64,000 nucleotides of DNA. Source: Oegoconia quadripuncta. Lineage: Eukaryota; Arthropoda; Insecta; Lepidoptera; Autostichidae. Every line of letters starts with the position of its first letter. Position 1 is the first letter of the stretch. This document shows, one piece after another, positions 10,692 to 21,372 of this stretch. Both the position numbers and the translations under genes were made by a program. The DNA is taken from positions 15,440,865 to 15,504,864 of the forward strand of contig OX438750.1 in NCBI GenBank assembly GCA_949316235.1, given 5' to 3'. The notes beneath the pieces are model-generated. The model was not told the DNA's origin and did not search any database. It saw only the letters and a program-made list of their open reading frames with translations.

Positions 10692-11104
10692 TATTTATTG
10701 ATGCTTCTTGACAGAGTTACATATAATGTAATTTCTAAACAGGCACCAAATTACTCCTGGTAGTATTCATTGGGTACTAAATTAACTAAATTACTTACTA
10801 CATTTGTTACGTGACCGCAATGTAAAATCCGCTATCGGTACCCGTTCACTAAACATAGAATTCTGTCTGTCTGTAAATTAGCGTCGTGGTTTCACTGCGG
10901 GTTATGCTGAGGTTGTAACCCTTTGTCACTCTTTTACATTACTTACGAGTAAGTTCTAGGTAAGCAATTTAAAACTAAAAAAAATATTATTAAATATTAT
11001 TTGTGCACAATTGTAGAATTAAATTCTTATTCAATCAACGGAATTTTTGTGCAATATAATGAATGTACGGAACATAAGCCTTCCCCTTTAGATATCCAGA
11101 GCGA
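10692..11104. other. Intergenic DNA, nothing recognised
   Basis: AT-rich sequence without a repeat or coding signal that I can support. Confidence 0.4.
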
Positions 11105-11295
11105 CCGGTCGGAAGCGGTCTACTTCTAGCGAGTTTATGTGACATTCAAAAGATCGTTCCTCCACCTTGACTCTCGCTTACGCAGCGCTTTCTGGATCGT
11201 GGTCTGCACTCAAGAACTTGCCCAGCCCATTGCCACTTCTACTTACTAATCCCCTGGGATATATCGGTGACTTGTGTTCTTCCGCGGATTTTTAT
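11105..11295 (-). pseudogene. RTE-like LINE ORF, C-terminal scrap
   Basis: The minus strand reads IRGRTQVTDIS, stops, then KWQWAGQ and LECRPRSRKR. This is the expected order near the C-terminus of RTE-type reverse transcriptases, with several frame breaks. The 94-residue frame at 11239-11523 joins this scrap to random upstream sequence. Confidence 0.55.
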
Positions 11296-12005
11296 TTCCT
11301 GATTTTTTAATAGTTGTGTATAAATGATATAATCAGATACATTATTATTTGTAAGGGTAGTTTTCGGTGACGTCTTAAGTAATTTTTTTTCGATGTCAAC
11401 GGATTTTTTATACAAAAAATGTGAGCTATAATGAATAATTGTTTTTAATAGTTGTAAGATAAGATGAGTTATAATTTGTATTGGCCGCCGAAGTCTTAAG
11501 CAATGTCTTATCGCTGGTTTCACGCACCATTAAGCAGAGAAACGTCTATTCCCGGTTTTATCTCAATTTTTTATTAACCGTATGATTGTTACGTTTTGTT
11601 TATTACATATCCGAATTGAATAGCTATGAAATGGACAGTAAAATCAGTGAGTAAGTACCATGTTTGTTTTGTTTTGAAAGAATAAAACCCCGTTGTATTT
11701 TTGATTACTGGAGTGAGTGTTAGACTGATTGATTTAGGATCTGGTTTTGCCGATGACGTTTTTATTGTCTCGACTTCGTCAATATTTACTTTGACTGTGA
11801 TTTATTGGTTTCTTCACAGCTTTTTGAAGAAAAGAGCAACGTTCAAAGAATCCTTGTAACAATAACAATACATAATAAATCCTACTTCCTAGTCACGATC
11901 TTTATCCCAAATGTGTATTTCATATAAATGTAATCATGTGTATTTCATATCCATTTGCGTTCTTATACCGCTCACTAGTTCCAAACTGGTCCCAAAAGGA
12001 TACCA
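11296..12005. other. Intergenic DNA, nothing recognised
   Basis: AT-rich; one direct repeat of TGTGTATTTCATAT occurs at about 11910-11952. No coding signal. Confidence 0.4.
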
Positions 12006-12200
12006 GGGCCCGCAGTCTCGACATAGATAGCAACCGATTTCGGTCGTTAACTCCTAACGATCTTATTCTAAATGTTATAGTGTTCATAATCTAATCGGTT
12101 TTTGTTGGTAGCCTGAATCGTAGTTTCAATGGAAACCGATATTTTGATACTAAAGACTCTAATTCTCCAATTAAAATAACATTGTTGGGACTGCAGGCCC
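12006..12200. mobile_element. MITE-3 copy
   Basis: It begins GGGCCCGCAGTCTCGACATA and ends GGGACTGCAGGCCC, the inverted form. Internally it has ACCGATTTCGGTCGTTAACT, CTAACGATCTTATTC and TCGGTTTTTGTTGGTAGCCT, all shared with the copy at 36499-36745. It is non-coding. Confidence 0.68.
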
Positions 12201-12394
12201 AGCGCTCCATCCGTCCGCGGGCGGAGCACCATGCTGAGTTGGAACCATTTTGTCCCTACAGCACATAATAAGTGACATTTTAGAATTTTTATTCCTGTAA
12301 TACTACTATACTATTCTGTTCTGTATTACTAATTGTTATTATTGTGCAATGTGCTTAGAGGCAAGTAAAGAAATTATCTATCTAATGGGGCGGT

Positions 12395-12590
12395 CATAGA
12401 TATCCCAAACTAAAGCGTTTGAGTGTTACAAACATTAAGAGCAACATCCACGGTTCACTTTCGAAATATACAGAAATGCACACGTGAATGAAAGTTGCAA
12501 ATCTTCAGATATTTTTGATGGAAGTCCCTTAGTCGCCTTTTACGACACCCACAGGAAGAGATGGGTTGGTTCTTAAAACCACACGGTACA
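12395..12590 (-). repeat. Rep-V fragment
   Basis: Landmarks ATATCCCAAACTAAAGCGTT, CAGAAATGCACACGTGAATG and CCCTTAGTCGCCTTTTACGA, then AAGAGATGGGTTGGTTC, recur at 31385-31620 (opposite strand), 55955-56055 and 60985-61235. It is a dispersed repeat of unknown class. The strand is given relative to the 31385 copy. Confidence 0.6.
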
Positions 12591-12745
12591 TTATACAACA
12601 TAATTATTAGGTGCCCATATCTTTAAAAGATTTTTTCCAGACAACCTGTGGCTACATTTAATAGAAAGCTTTATAAAAATTATATAAGTCCCATTGCGGT
12701 TACAAATACCTACTTATATAAAAATCAAAAAGCAAGACGAACTTT

Positions 12746-13068
12746 AACCGCCTCCTTGGCTCAATGTAAACAACACTGGGTTTACGTTTCGGAGGTCGCG
12801 GGTTCGATCCCCAGCGGGTTTTTAGTACTCGGTTTGGTTGGTGGTAGGGCATATTAAATGTCCGCTTGGCTAGCTACCACCATCTTATCTAAATCTGCCG
12901 CCAAACATCAATCTTAATAGCATTGTTATGTTCCGGTTGTCAGAGATAAGATAGCCAGTCCCCCAAATAAGATGGAGGTTTTTGGGTCAGTACGATACCA
13001 CCCTCATCTTCACTTAATATAAGGTGTGATTGAGGTCAAGTGCTAACCCGTTGTGGATAAAAAAAAAT
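12746..13068 (+). mobile_element. SINE-A, full length
   Basis: A tRNA-like head (A-box TGGCTCAATGT, B-box GGTTCGATCCC) is followed by the conserved body (GGCTAGCTACCACCATCTTA; TCAGAGATAAGATAGCCAGT) and the 3' end GTGATTGAGGTCAAGTGCTA with an A-tail. It is transcribed by RNA polymerase III if active, and moved by LINE proteins. A small internal deletion near the AAGTACTCGG motif marks it as old. Confidence 0.82.
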
Positions 13069-14099
13069 AACTCAATTGATTTAGGCCGAAGTCCGAGGCC
13101 TCTATGCAGTTGCTCGTAAGTAATATTTTTTTTGAGAACTTAACTTGGGCACTGGGAAATGGCTTTACCCATTTCGATCCAGCGGACCACTCATTATTGA
13201 GATACGTCTGGACACACACATAACGCCGTCAAACACATTACACTCGTCGGAATTTGTCGGGGGTTAAAATTATAGTTAAACAGGTATCTCTACGACATTC
13301 AGTCTTTGAAGCCAAAATGACTTACACAGTAACTAAACTAAACTTTACTCAGTAAACAAAAGTTAGCCACTCATATGTCGTAGGTACCTACCTTTAAGAA
13401 TTTTGTAACTCTCCTAAATTATAAAGCCTTAACTTTTGTATCCAAATATGTGATTTCTCTCGGGTCTTCGGAAACGTAGCGAAGTTTCTCGAAGGGTTGA
13501 GATTGGAATATTTATACATAATGTATGACCTCAGCCTTAGGTGGATAACTATTTCGACCAATAAAATGGTGGCTATGAAATGCGAGAGATAAACTAAAAG
13601 GACAGTATCCCTTTATCAAATTATCTAAAAGGATCAACAGTGGCGACTTAAAGATAAAAGGTTTGGCTCGAGCCTTATTTTATTTTATTTATTTTTATTA
13701 AATAGGTTTACAAACGCTTGTGACTTCGCTTAGAGTAATGAAGCCTTATGTATATTTAGTTATTAGCTAAATGTACAAACAATTATATGTAAACATCGCA
13801 TGCATCAGATAGATTACATAAAAATTATTAAATTCGAAAACAAGAAAAAAAAATAACTTAGCGAGAAAAAGTGTACCCATTTACCCTAAATAAAAGTTGA
13901 TCATTCAAATAGAAGAGAAGCCCAGCTTACATACATAGTAATATCACGAGAACCATCCCAAATTGGAGGTTAGAAACATCCCAAACACATGCACTTAGGA
14001 GTCCAAATATCATGGGCCTTCAATACATTATGATAAAACTTTGTAAGATTCAATTATAAAATACTAGGTACTTTATTATCAGGTTATTATATTCTTCCA
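13069..14099. other. Intergenic DNA, mostly unrecognised
   Basis: Around 13200-13280 a phrase ending TTTGTCGGGGGTTAAAAT resembles a repeat piece seen at about 28260-28290. At 13675-13710 a T-rich run looks like an antisense tail. No coding signal. Confidence 0.4.
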
Positions 14100-14580
14100 A
14101 GAAATGGCACTGAACCACACCATCAGTTTTCGGTTTCGAAATTACTGCCAGCCGCCTTGCGCAGATCGCCATCTAGCAGGTGAGCGTTCCATACTACGGC
14201 CCGTATTAATAAACCAATCTCAATACAAGTCTTGAGGCTGTATCAACCGAGATGCGTCTTAAGCAGTTAACGCTATCTCAAGCTAATTTATAAACTTGAG
14301 GTCTACTCAGCTGAGATCACTTTTCAAGTATTCGCCTCATCGGCGAATGAATGATAGTCTTGAGTTTCGTTAACCTCTCAACTGAGTACTGCTTGAGTAT
14401 GCACGTGCTTTTCAGGTGTCAAGTTAGGTTTATTAATCAACACGTTTACTTGAGACCGGTCACAAGACTGTTCTCAATCTTTATTAATACGGGCCTACGT
14501 TTGCCAAAACGTGGTCTCTCGTTTACCCCAACAGTCCTTGGTTCTGCGACAGACGTGACCAACCCATTGCAACTTCACAT
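14100..14580 (-). pseudogene. RTE-like LINE C-terminal fragment split by a MITE
   Basis: On the minus strand the right piece (14496-14580) reads KLQWVGHVCRRTKDCWGKRE. The left piece (14100-14197) reads LLDGDLRKAAGSNFETEN. In RTE-type ORFs the first block (WAGHIARR-like) precedes the second (DDLRKAAG-like), so the two are one gene fragment interrupted at 14198-14495. Confidence 0.6.
14198..14495. mobile_element. MITE with GGCCCGTATTAATAAA ends and a 3-bp duplication
   Basis: A 298-bp element with perfect 16-bp terminal inverted repeats, GGCCCGTATTAATAAA at 14198 and its complement ending 14495. It is flanked by TAC on both sides (14195-14197, 14496-14498). A 3-bp duplication points to the PIF/Harbinger superfamily by established family rules. 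It is non-coding; the 113-residue frame over its right half is spurious. Confidence 0.75.
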
Positions 14581-14614
14581 TACCTATTCGTTTGTTGAGC
14601 AAAGTAAACCAAGC

Positions 14615-14700
14615 GTGATAGTCACTAATTTTGTAATAACCATTTTTTGCTCATGTTGTTTTGACCTGATCTTTAAATTATTTCTCTGTTAGATTAATGA
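14615..14700 (+). repeat. Rep-Q 3' fragment
   Basis: TAGTCACTAATTTTGTAATA, GTTGTTTTGACCTGATCTTT and AAATTATTTCTCTGTTAGAT match the right part of the Rep-Q copies at 23385-23682 and 51050-51300. Confidence 0.65.
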
Positions 14701-14884
14701 AATTTTCAATTGGAAAGCAAAATTCGCATGGAAAGCAAAACATTGAGTAGGTATATGCATATACAAATATAAATGGCCACGCCCCTTTGTTCCAATGTTT
14801 TTGTGTAATGTTTTGATAAAATAGGCGCAGGAGAACCGGCTTAAATTAGGCAGCACGCACCGGCACACGCAGCGTAGGACGTGC

Positions 14885-15030
14885 ACCCACAATATGGACC
14901 GACGGCTTATTGCGGGTCTCGGGAAGTCGCTAAATGTAGACTCTTACAAGTGGTCGCTCTGGAAATAGGGACGGCAGAGAGCAGTGGGCATCCTGTGGCT
15001 GTTATGATGATGATATGCACCGCAGAAGTG
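14885..15030 (+). pseudogene. RTE-like LINE 3' end fragment
   Basis: Contains AATATGGACCGACGGCTTAT, GGTCTCGGGAAGTCGCTAAA, CAAGTGGTCGCTCTGGAAAT and GGCATCCTGTGGCTGTTATG, then ATGATGATA. This is the usual 3' arrangement of RTE-like elements, whose tails are short GAT repeats rather than poly-A. Reading frames are broken. Confidence 0.55.
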
Positions 15031-15974
15031 GAAGACATAACGGAGATAACGATTCAAATTACAACCTATTTTCTTCAAACTTTTTCTTCTCTTTGACATC
15101 TCTACGGATCTCGAACATCTTTTATATCGGCTTTTGGCGGGAACTCAGCGAGTGATGTTGCATTTTTGTTTTTGCATTCTGAGTTTTGAAGTTAAATAAC
15201 GCAGAATATTGTACGGCAAAAGCAGTGATGGTGTACAAGTGGAGAGAAGTGTAAATTAAAGTGGCTAAGGAAGCTTTCGGGCTCCCACAAGAAGTCGCCA
15301 AAATCTTCCATAAAGCATTCTGTCATTTTACTGAAGAATATTACAAAAGACTAGACTGTATGGGCTTAGATCTCCTTGCCTTCCAACATTGTGTCCACGA
15401 AAAAAAAACCTTTTATATCTGTGGGGAGTCGACTGAGCGCCTATTTTAGATCTTCTATTATAATCCTTTGCAGTCTGTAAAAAAATATTTCAACAGATTT
15501 CTATTGCCTGAACAACTCGCAGGTCAATTGTGCGTATAAAATTGGAACTTTACAGCTTTATGGACCGAGAGCTGTGTCATTCGAATCCATTAAATTGACG
15601 TATGAGACGTAAAGTGTCCAGGCGACCCTCTTAGGAGCTTGAACATCAAATATTCTAGTTCCTAATGGGCTGGGGCGAGAGTGGACACCTTACAGCCTCA
15701 GGTGTAGTACATAAATTGTGGGATGTCTGTGTATGACATTCAAAAGAACTTTAGGGTTTAGGCTAATGGTAAACTATAACTGGTTTTCACACAAACTTAC
15801 CTAAATTTCTGGAATAAAAGTTAAAGCTGGTAGCATTTAGTTGCCTGAAATAAGTTTAAATTTGTAAACTTACAGGGAATTATTCCGTGAGTAAATTTTT
15901 TTAATACGAAAACTAAAAAGGTCGAAATAATCATATTAAATAATTATAAATTGAAAATTTAGAAATCCCCGAGA
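15031..15974. other. Intergenic DNA, nothing recognised
   Basis: The 62-residue frame at 15261-15449 (MAKEAFGLPQEVAKIF) has no recognisable domain, but its composition is less AT-biased than the flank. I cannot support calling it a gene. Confidence 0.4.
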
Positions 15975-16200
15975 AAACAAGTGATTAATTCCAAATTGCT
16001 GAATCGATTTTGATAAAACATGTCTAAGAACCACCTGCTTTCAAATGAAAAAAAACCGCATCCAAATCGATTCACCTGTTTAATAGCTAGGTGTCACAAA
16101 CATACACCCAGACAGATATATACATATACACACACACATATTGGTCAAACTTATAACACCTCCAGTTTTGCGTCGATGGTTAAAAACACAAGCACTATAA
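15975..16200 (+). repeat. Dispersed repeat fragment
   Basis: AATTGCTGAATCGATTTTGA, AACATGTCTAAGAACCACCT, CGCATCCAAATCGATTCACC and a C/A-rich cluster form a phrase I associate with a very common moth and butterfly repeat. A short related piece is at about 39830-39870. The frame at 16020-16241 is translated from this repeat. Confidence 0.5.
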
Positions 16201-16218
16201 TCACAGAGTGTATGAAAA

Positions 16219-16995
16219 TAAAATTTCTTTTTAAATATTGAATAAATTAAAAAAAAAACGTTCTGACCTGCACTCGAGAAGCATAAAAGCTAATTATAAA
16301 TAATACATAGCTTTAATTACGGTTTTTTTCGAAAATTTCACATTATTGATATAAACGGCCACTTTTTATTCGTGTATTCTGGAAAATAACTCCCATTAAA
16401 ATTATTATTTAGCTATTATTTATAAATAATAAATAAATAAAAATTTTATTTCACTCACCACAAATGAGAATGTTACAAAAAGTTGATCTTAATAACTACA
16501 TATATTACAAGCTCATTTGTGGGAGGCCTGTGCCTGTAAAGGATAAACCAGAATCACAGGTCACCAGGCCCCCCAGCCACAGAAGCGGTTAGACCAACCA
16601 ATTAATATATTTCCCTATGTTATACATAACAATACATAACCATTAAATTAAGTTTTGACAAAAAAAAAAAGAGGGGAATAGGCACCAATGTCTCTTTTAC
16701 TGCAGTTTAGTGTACAATTAAAAAGAGTGCTGCACTTCTACAGTGCATGTAGGTAATGGGAGTGTAATGAATGACAGTGGGCTAGGCTATTATCTTTAAC
16801 AAATCTTCTGTCTTATCATAATTTAGACTTAACAGCCAACCAACAACCAAATTTTTACAGTGAAAACGATGTATAATTAGCTTTGAAGCTTCTCGAGCAT
16901 TAGCCAGAGCGATATTTTTTATTTATTCTGTATTTAAAAAGAAATCTTTATTTATCCAATGAGGGCGCCACTGGACACAATAAACCTTCTTAACG
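16219..16995. mobile_element. FB-1 fold-back copy with an insertion
   Basis: The left arm (TTTCTTTTTAAATATTGAAT; CTGACCTGCACTCGAGAAGC) and right arm (AGCTTCTCGAGCATTAGCCA; GAGGGCGCCACTGGACACAA) match the intact copy at 9060-9410. The centre is interrupted at about 16430-16880. The left outer end is missing. Confidence 0.68.
16430..16880 (-). mobile_element. Retro-derived 3' tail inserted in FB-1
   Basis: The left edge is an A/T-rich tail (minus-strand AAATAAAATTTTTATTTATT). The interior has an 11-bp stem, CCACAAATGAG near 16460 and its complement near 16513. GGCACAGGCCTCCCACAAAT reads on the minus strand. I infer a 5'-truncated LINE or retrocopy tail; no coding domain was seen. Confidence 0.45.
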
Positions 16996-17235
16996 CTTGT
17001 TATAAAAACGATTGCCACTTGAATACTTAAATGCTATAGTTGTACAAAGTATTGCACAGAGGAATTGATTCAGATCAAGGTCATTGAGTTATAAGGCCAC
17101 TGAAAGTCAGTTTTGCACGACTTCCTTTCAGATAAATAAAAGTGCATATATTCACTGCACATCTACATACTATTGACACTTATCTACGGTATCCTTCTGC
17201 TAACTGCGATCTGGCGCTGCCCGTGCTATATTCAA

Positions 17236-17475
17236 AGTAAAAAATGCTTTATTTTGTAGGTACATAAGGCTTGAAATAATCAATTTACATTTTTTAAGCT
17301 ACTGCTTGTAGAAATGTATCCGATTATGCTGGTATTTGGCATATTTATGTAAGTTGGAAGGAGCGGGGATGTAGGGAAGAGACCGGAACTCAAAGCCAAG
17401 TCAAAAATGCCTTATTTTGTAGGTACACTTAAAATAGTCAGATTTTATATTTTTTAATCTACTGCTTGTTTATAA
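17236..17475 (+). repeat. Two diverged direct copies of a 75-bp unit
   Basis: AAATGCTTTATTTTGTAGGT at 17242 and AAATGCCTTATTTTGTAGGT at 17404 each continue with CTACTGCTTGT about 65 bp later. Origin unknown. The following phrase (GGACAAGCAAGAAACTCGAG, 17497) is the complement of a 3'-UTR-like repeat also found at 42486-42667. Confidence 0.55.
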
Positions 17476-17576
17476 TATAATTTTCCTCTGAAAAGGACAA
17501 GCAAGAAACTCGAGGCGTTGCTTTTTTATAAACAGGTTTTTATATTACAAATAGGTTTTTACATTCCATTAATTGT

Positions 17577-17850
17577 GACGACCTGTTTGGTGTAGTGGTT
17601 AGCAACTCAAACCGCTATACCAAAAAGGTTGCGGATTCGAATCCCGCTAGGAGCATATGTTTGTGTCATGAATACGGACATGTGTACCGGAGTTATGGAT
17701 ATTTTGATTTATAATAAGTATTTATTTACAAAAAAAAATGTATTTATGTAGTATGTCAACCATCTGGTATCCACAACACAAGCCTATAGTTGCTTACTGT
17801 GGAAAAAGATGACCCTGTGTGTATGTCTAAAGATATTCATTTATTTATTA
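17577..17850 (+). mobile_element. SINE-B, full length
   Basis: A tRNA-like head has an A-box-like TGGTGTAGTGGTTAG and B-box GATTCGAATCC. The body contains ATACGGACATGTGTACC, AACCATCTGGTATCCACAAC and TAGTTGCTTACTGTGG. The 3' end is GTGTGTATGTCTAAAGATAT, then ATTTATTTATT. The tail is a TTTA repeat rather than pure A. Confidence 0.8.
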
Positions 17851-18008
17851 ATTGTGAAATACCCTGGTAAGCGAACGAGCTGGTTATGTCCAAGGATATT
17901 TAACATCTAACTAATCTACTTCAGACTTGCATGTTGTGGTTACTTATAATTAAGATGGCGCACGCACTATATACAACTGTGTTATTGCTACATTAGATTG
18001 GTATTTCT

Positions 18009-18346
18009 TCTTTTTTTTTTATGCACGACGCGTTGGTACTTGACCTCAATCACACCTGATGTTAAGTGAAGATGATATCGAAGGTGGAAGCGCCCTGACC
18101 CGGAAACCCCAACACATTTGGGGGACTGGCTATCTTATCTCTGACAACCGGAACACTACAATGCTATTAACATTGCTGCTTGGCGGCAGATTTAGATAAG
18201 ATGGTGGTAGCTAGCCAGGCGGACACTTAAAATGGCCTACCACCCACCAAACCGAGTATTTAAACATGTACCCCGCTGGCGATCGAACCCGCGACCTCCG
18301 AATCGTAAACCCAATGTTGTTTATATTGAGCCACGGAGGCGGTTAA
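18009..18346 (-). mobile_element. SINE-A, full length, antisense
   Basis: Starts with a T-run (antisense A-tail) and GGTACTTGACCTCAATCACA; ends with GAGCCACGGAGGCGGTTAA, the complement of the tRNA-like head. Boxes are present (GGATCGAACC variant GCGATCGAACCC). Confidence 0.82.
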
Positions 18347-18764
18347 ATCTTGTTAGTAATTCTAAAATAAATAAATAAATAAGTTTCTATTTAATACTAC
18401 ATGTAAATTTATTGAAAGGAGGATTTTATTAATCAACAGAAACCTAATTGAAAAAGCCTATACATAACCCTTTGAATGTTATATAGAGTCTGAAGCTCGA
18501 CTCATTGGCTCTCTCCCCCATTGAGTTAGCCTTTTGGCTTTTTGCGTCACATTAGCTACACTCCCATTTGCTGGGGGGAAGTAGGACTTTTTTCCAACTA
18601 TTTTACCTTTAAATTCTTTCTTTAATTAGTCTGGGGTCCAAAGTACTCGTAGCAATAGAGTTACGTAGAGCAGAGTCTATATTCAGTAGGCGCAGTGCAG
18701 AGTACCACTGTTGATCCTGGCTTACAGGAGCTACAGTGTGAGGGGTGCGAAGGTGGGATCTGCA

Positions 18765-19037
18765 TATAAATAAATAATAAATAAATATCCTTGGACATCG
18801 ACACAGCGCATCTAGTTCCACTTTAAGCAACTTGTGTGTTGTGGATACCAGATGGTTGATATTGTACATATAAACATTTTTTTTGTAAATAAATACTTAT
18901 TATAAATGAAAACATCCATAACTCGGGTACACGTGTCCGTATTCATCAAACAAACATATGCGCCTAGCGGGATTCGAACCCGCGACCTTTTGGTATTGTG
19001 GTCAGATTTTCTAACCACTACACCAAACAGATCATCA
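18765..19037 (-). mobile_element. SINE-B, full length, antisense
   Basis: TCCTTGGACATCGACACAGC and CATCTAGTTCCACTTTAAGC at the left are the complement of the 3' end. GCGGGATTCGAACCCGCGAC and CTAACCACTACACCAAACAG at the right are the complement of the B-box and A-box. The two small minus-strand frames here are SINE sequence. Confidence 0.82.
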
Positions 19038-19190
19038 AACATATTATTATTGTGATGATCTTTAATGGATAACAATGCCTTGTATCACGGAGTTGACAAT
19101 CAGTAACTACATAATGTTAAGAAATGTAATGTACAGTTGACGCTATAGTACATGTTTAAATCCAGTTCGTTTATTCTTAACCTCATATGT

Positions 19191-19525
19191 ACCGGCTCCG
19201 TGGCTCAATGTAAACAACATTGGGTTTACGAATCGGAGGTCGCGGGTTCGATCCCCAGCATGTTTAAATACTCGGTTTGTTTGGTTTTTGTTTGTTTGTA
19301 AGGCATTTTAAATGTCCGCCTAGCTAGCTACCACCATCTTATCTAAATCTGCCGCCAAGCAAAAATGTTAATAACATTGTTGTGTTCCTGTTGTCAGAGA
19401 TAAGATAGCCAGTCCTGCAAATATGTTGGTATATCCGGGTCAGTACGCTTCCACCTTCGGCTTAATCTTCACTTAACATCAGGTGTGATCGAGGTAAAGT
19501 GTTAACCCGGTGTGTATAAAAAAAA
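19191..19525 (+). mobile_element. SINE-A, full length
   Basis: Head ACCGGCTCCGTGGCTCAATG, B-box GGTTCGATCCC, body GCTAGCTACCACCATCTTAT, 3' GTGTGATCGAGGTAAAGTGT and an A-tail. A duplicated GTTTGGTTTTTGTTTGTTTG replaces the usual GGTTTGGTTGGTGG stretch. Confidence 0.82.
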
Positions 19526-20211
19526 TTTGTAGTACTTAATTCATTTCTACTGGTAGTATGCAACTTGATCTTTGGTCGAACATATAATATAGTTGTTAAT
19601 CTATGAATGCAATAATAAATAATACAATAATAAACATTTTGGGATGCGTGGAAGGTTCTCTTAATCGCCTCTGTGGACCCATTTTGCACTGCAACGTGTT
19701 GTTCGATTCGTCTTGATCCAAAAATCCAACATCGTGCCCATAATATGTAATAATATATAATGTAAATAATATGTAAAACAAGTAATATGCAGTCGGGTTA
19801 CAATACACAACCTACTAGACTGACTAACTGCTCACCCACACTCAATCTAACGCTCGGGTTGGCATACACACGTGTATGAAAACAACGCGCGTTTCTGAAG
19901 CTACCCACTTGTTATCTACAAGAGTCACACCGAGGGGCTGACTTGTCTGCTGTAGGCGTCATACAAAGGCGTCACGAAACCTTTGGCTGCTATTTACGAA
20001 GTAGCGCCAAAGATTAGATAATAGTTTCTGCGTGTAGCGCTACGAGTCGTAGCGCGTAGCGCATTCCCTGCCAGATTCTGAAAAACGGCGTAGTATGCAG
20101 ACGAGTGTGTCGATCACTGTTTCATGTCCCGAGTTAAATGTAGTGTTTACTAATGTATAAAGACGATTTCCACTTACTTTCAACCCTTTCGCCTCCATTA
20201 ATTTTGTTCAG
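19526..20211. other. Intergenic DNA, nothing recognised
   Basis: No second copy of this sequence was noticed. At 19990-20070 a short run has repeated GTAGCGC and TAGCGC phrases. The open frames at 19462-19808 begin in the SINE-A tail and have no domain. Confidence 0.4.
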
Positions 20212-20394
20212 TTTTTTTTTATGCACAATGGCTTGGTACTTGACCTCAATCACACCTGATGTTAAGTGAAGATGAGGTCGAAGGTGTAAGCGTACTGACC
20301 CGGAAACTCCAACACATTTGGAGGACTGGCTATCTTATCTCTGATAACCGGAACACAACAATGCTATTAATATTGTTGTTAATAGCATTGTTGT
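20212..20394 (-). mobile_element. SINE-A, 5'-truncated, ending in a snapback
   Basis: The antisense 3' half of SINE-A (T-run, GGTACTTGACCTCAATCACA to CAATGCTATTAA). At the truncation point the sequence folds back: ACAACAATGCTATTAA at 20355-20370 is followed after TATTGTTG by its exact complement at 20379-20394. This marks an inversion at the 5' end of the insertion. Confidence 0.78.
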
Positions 20395-20829
20395 GGTGTT
20401 AGTGTCCTTAGAGAAACCAGACCCTACTTACAGTCATTATGTGAATGGGGGTTTGGTGTCTCTGTAGCTGACTGTACTTTGTACCTTTGTTCAAGTGTTG
20501 TTACGCTAAAGGTATCTTCTTAGTTGGATTAATTTAACGAAGAACTTTGAAGCGCAGATGCCGGATTAATGACTGTTTGAAGACATGGATGCAGGAACTT
20601 CGTACTTGACTGCGAAGATTTATTTATAATGAAGATTTATAATGAACAGGTAAATTAATACATAGGTAACTATGAAATTAATTCATGTTAGTTTCACAAA
20701 ATTTACCACAACATATATCTGCATAGGTGTTTTTGATGAAATATAAAAAAAATACGTTTGGGTTTTGTTATCAAGGAGAATACATACATTAATTGTACGT
20801 TCTATTTTTACCAATTTTTTGATAAATTA
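20395..20829. other. Intergenic DNA, nothing recognised
   Basis: AT-rich; AAGATTTATTTATAATGAAG and ATTTATAATGAACAGG form a short direct repeat near 20620-20650. Confidence 0.4.
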
Positions 20830-20860
20830 ATTTTCTTTTCTGTTGTGCAATAAAGTGCTC
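20830..20860 (+). repeat. Rep-T tail scrap
   Basis: TTTTCTTTTCTGTTGTGCAA, then TAAAGTGCTC, is the last 30 bp of a Rep-T 3' tail, immediately before SINE-A. Confidence 0.55.
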
Positions 20861-21185
20861 ACCGCCTCCGTGGCTCCATGTAAACAACAGTGGATTTACG
20901 ATTCGGAGGTGGCGGGTTCGATCCCCAGCGGGGTAAATATTTAAGTACTGGGTTTGGTTGGTGGTAGGGCATTTTAATTGTCCGCCTGGCTAGCTACCAC
21001 CATCTTATTTAAATCTGCCGCCAAGCAGCAATGTTAATAGCATTGTTGTGTTCCGGAGATAAGATAGCCAGCCCCCCAAGTATGTTGGGGTTTCCGGGTC
21101 AGTACGCTTCCACCTTCGACCTTATCATCACTTAACATCAGGTGTGATTGAGGTCAAGTACCAACCCGTTATGCATAAAAAAAAA
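20861..21185 (+). mobile_element. SINE-A, near full length
   Basis: Head ACCGCCTCCGTGGCTCCATG, B-box GGTTCGATCCC, full body and tail ACCAACCCGTTATGCATAAA. A deletion removes GGTTGTCA after GTGTTCC. It is followed 32 bp later by an antisense LINE end. Confidence 0.82.
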
Positions 21186-21216
21186 GTTTATTCGAATTGT
21201 ATTGTATCTCAAATAT

Positions 21217-21372
21217 TGTTTTTTTTTTTTATATGAGAGGGCGGCAAACGAGCATGTGGGTCACCTGATGGAAAGCAATCACCGCCGCCCATGGACACCC
21301 GCAATACCAAAAGGGTCACAGATGCGTTGCCGGCCTTTGAGGAAGGTGTAGGCTCGTTTCTTGAAGTGTTTG
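21217..21372 (-). mobile_element. 5'-truncated copy of the 3091-6430 LINE, antisense
   Basis: T-run then ATATGAGAGGGCGGCAAACG, AGCATGTGGGTCACCTGATG, CCGCCGCCCATGGACACCCG and GCGTTGCCGGCCTTTGAGGA: the exact order and near-identical complement of the 3' 150 bp of the LINE at 3091-6430. It covers only the last ORF2 codons and the 3' UTR. Confidence 0.85.

Noticed and set aside
15261..15449. 62-residue frame starting MAKEAFGLPQEV
   Set aside because: Composition is slightly gene-like, but it is short, without a known domain or clear splice sites.
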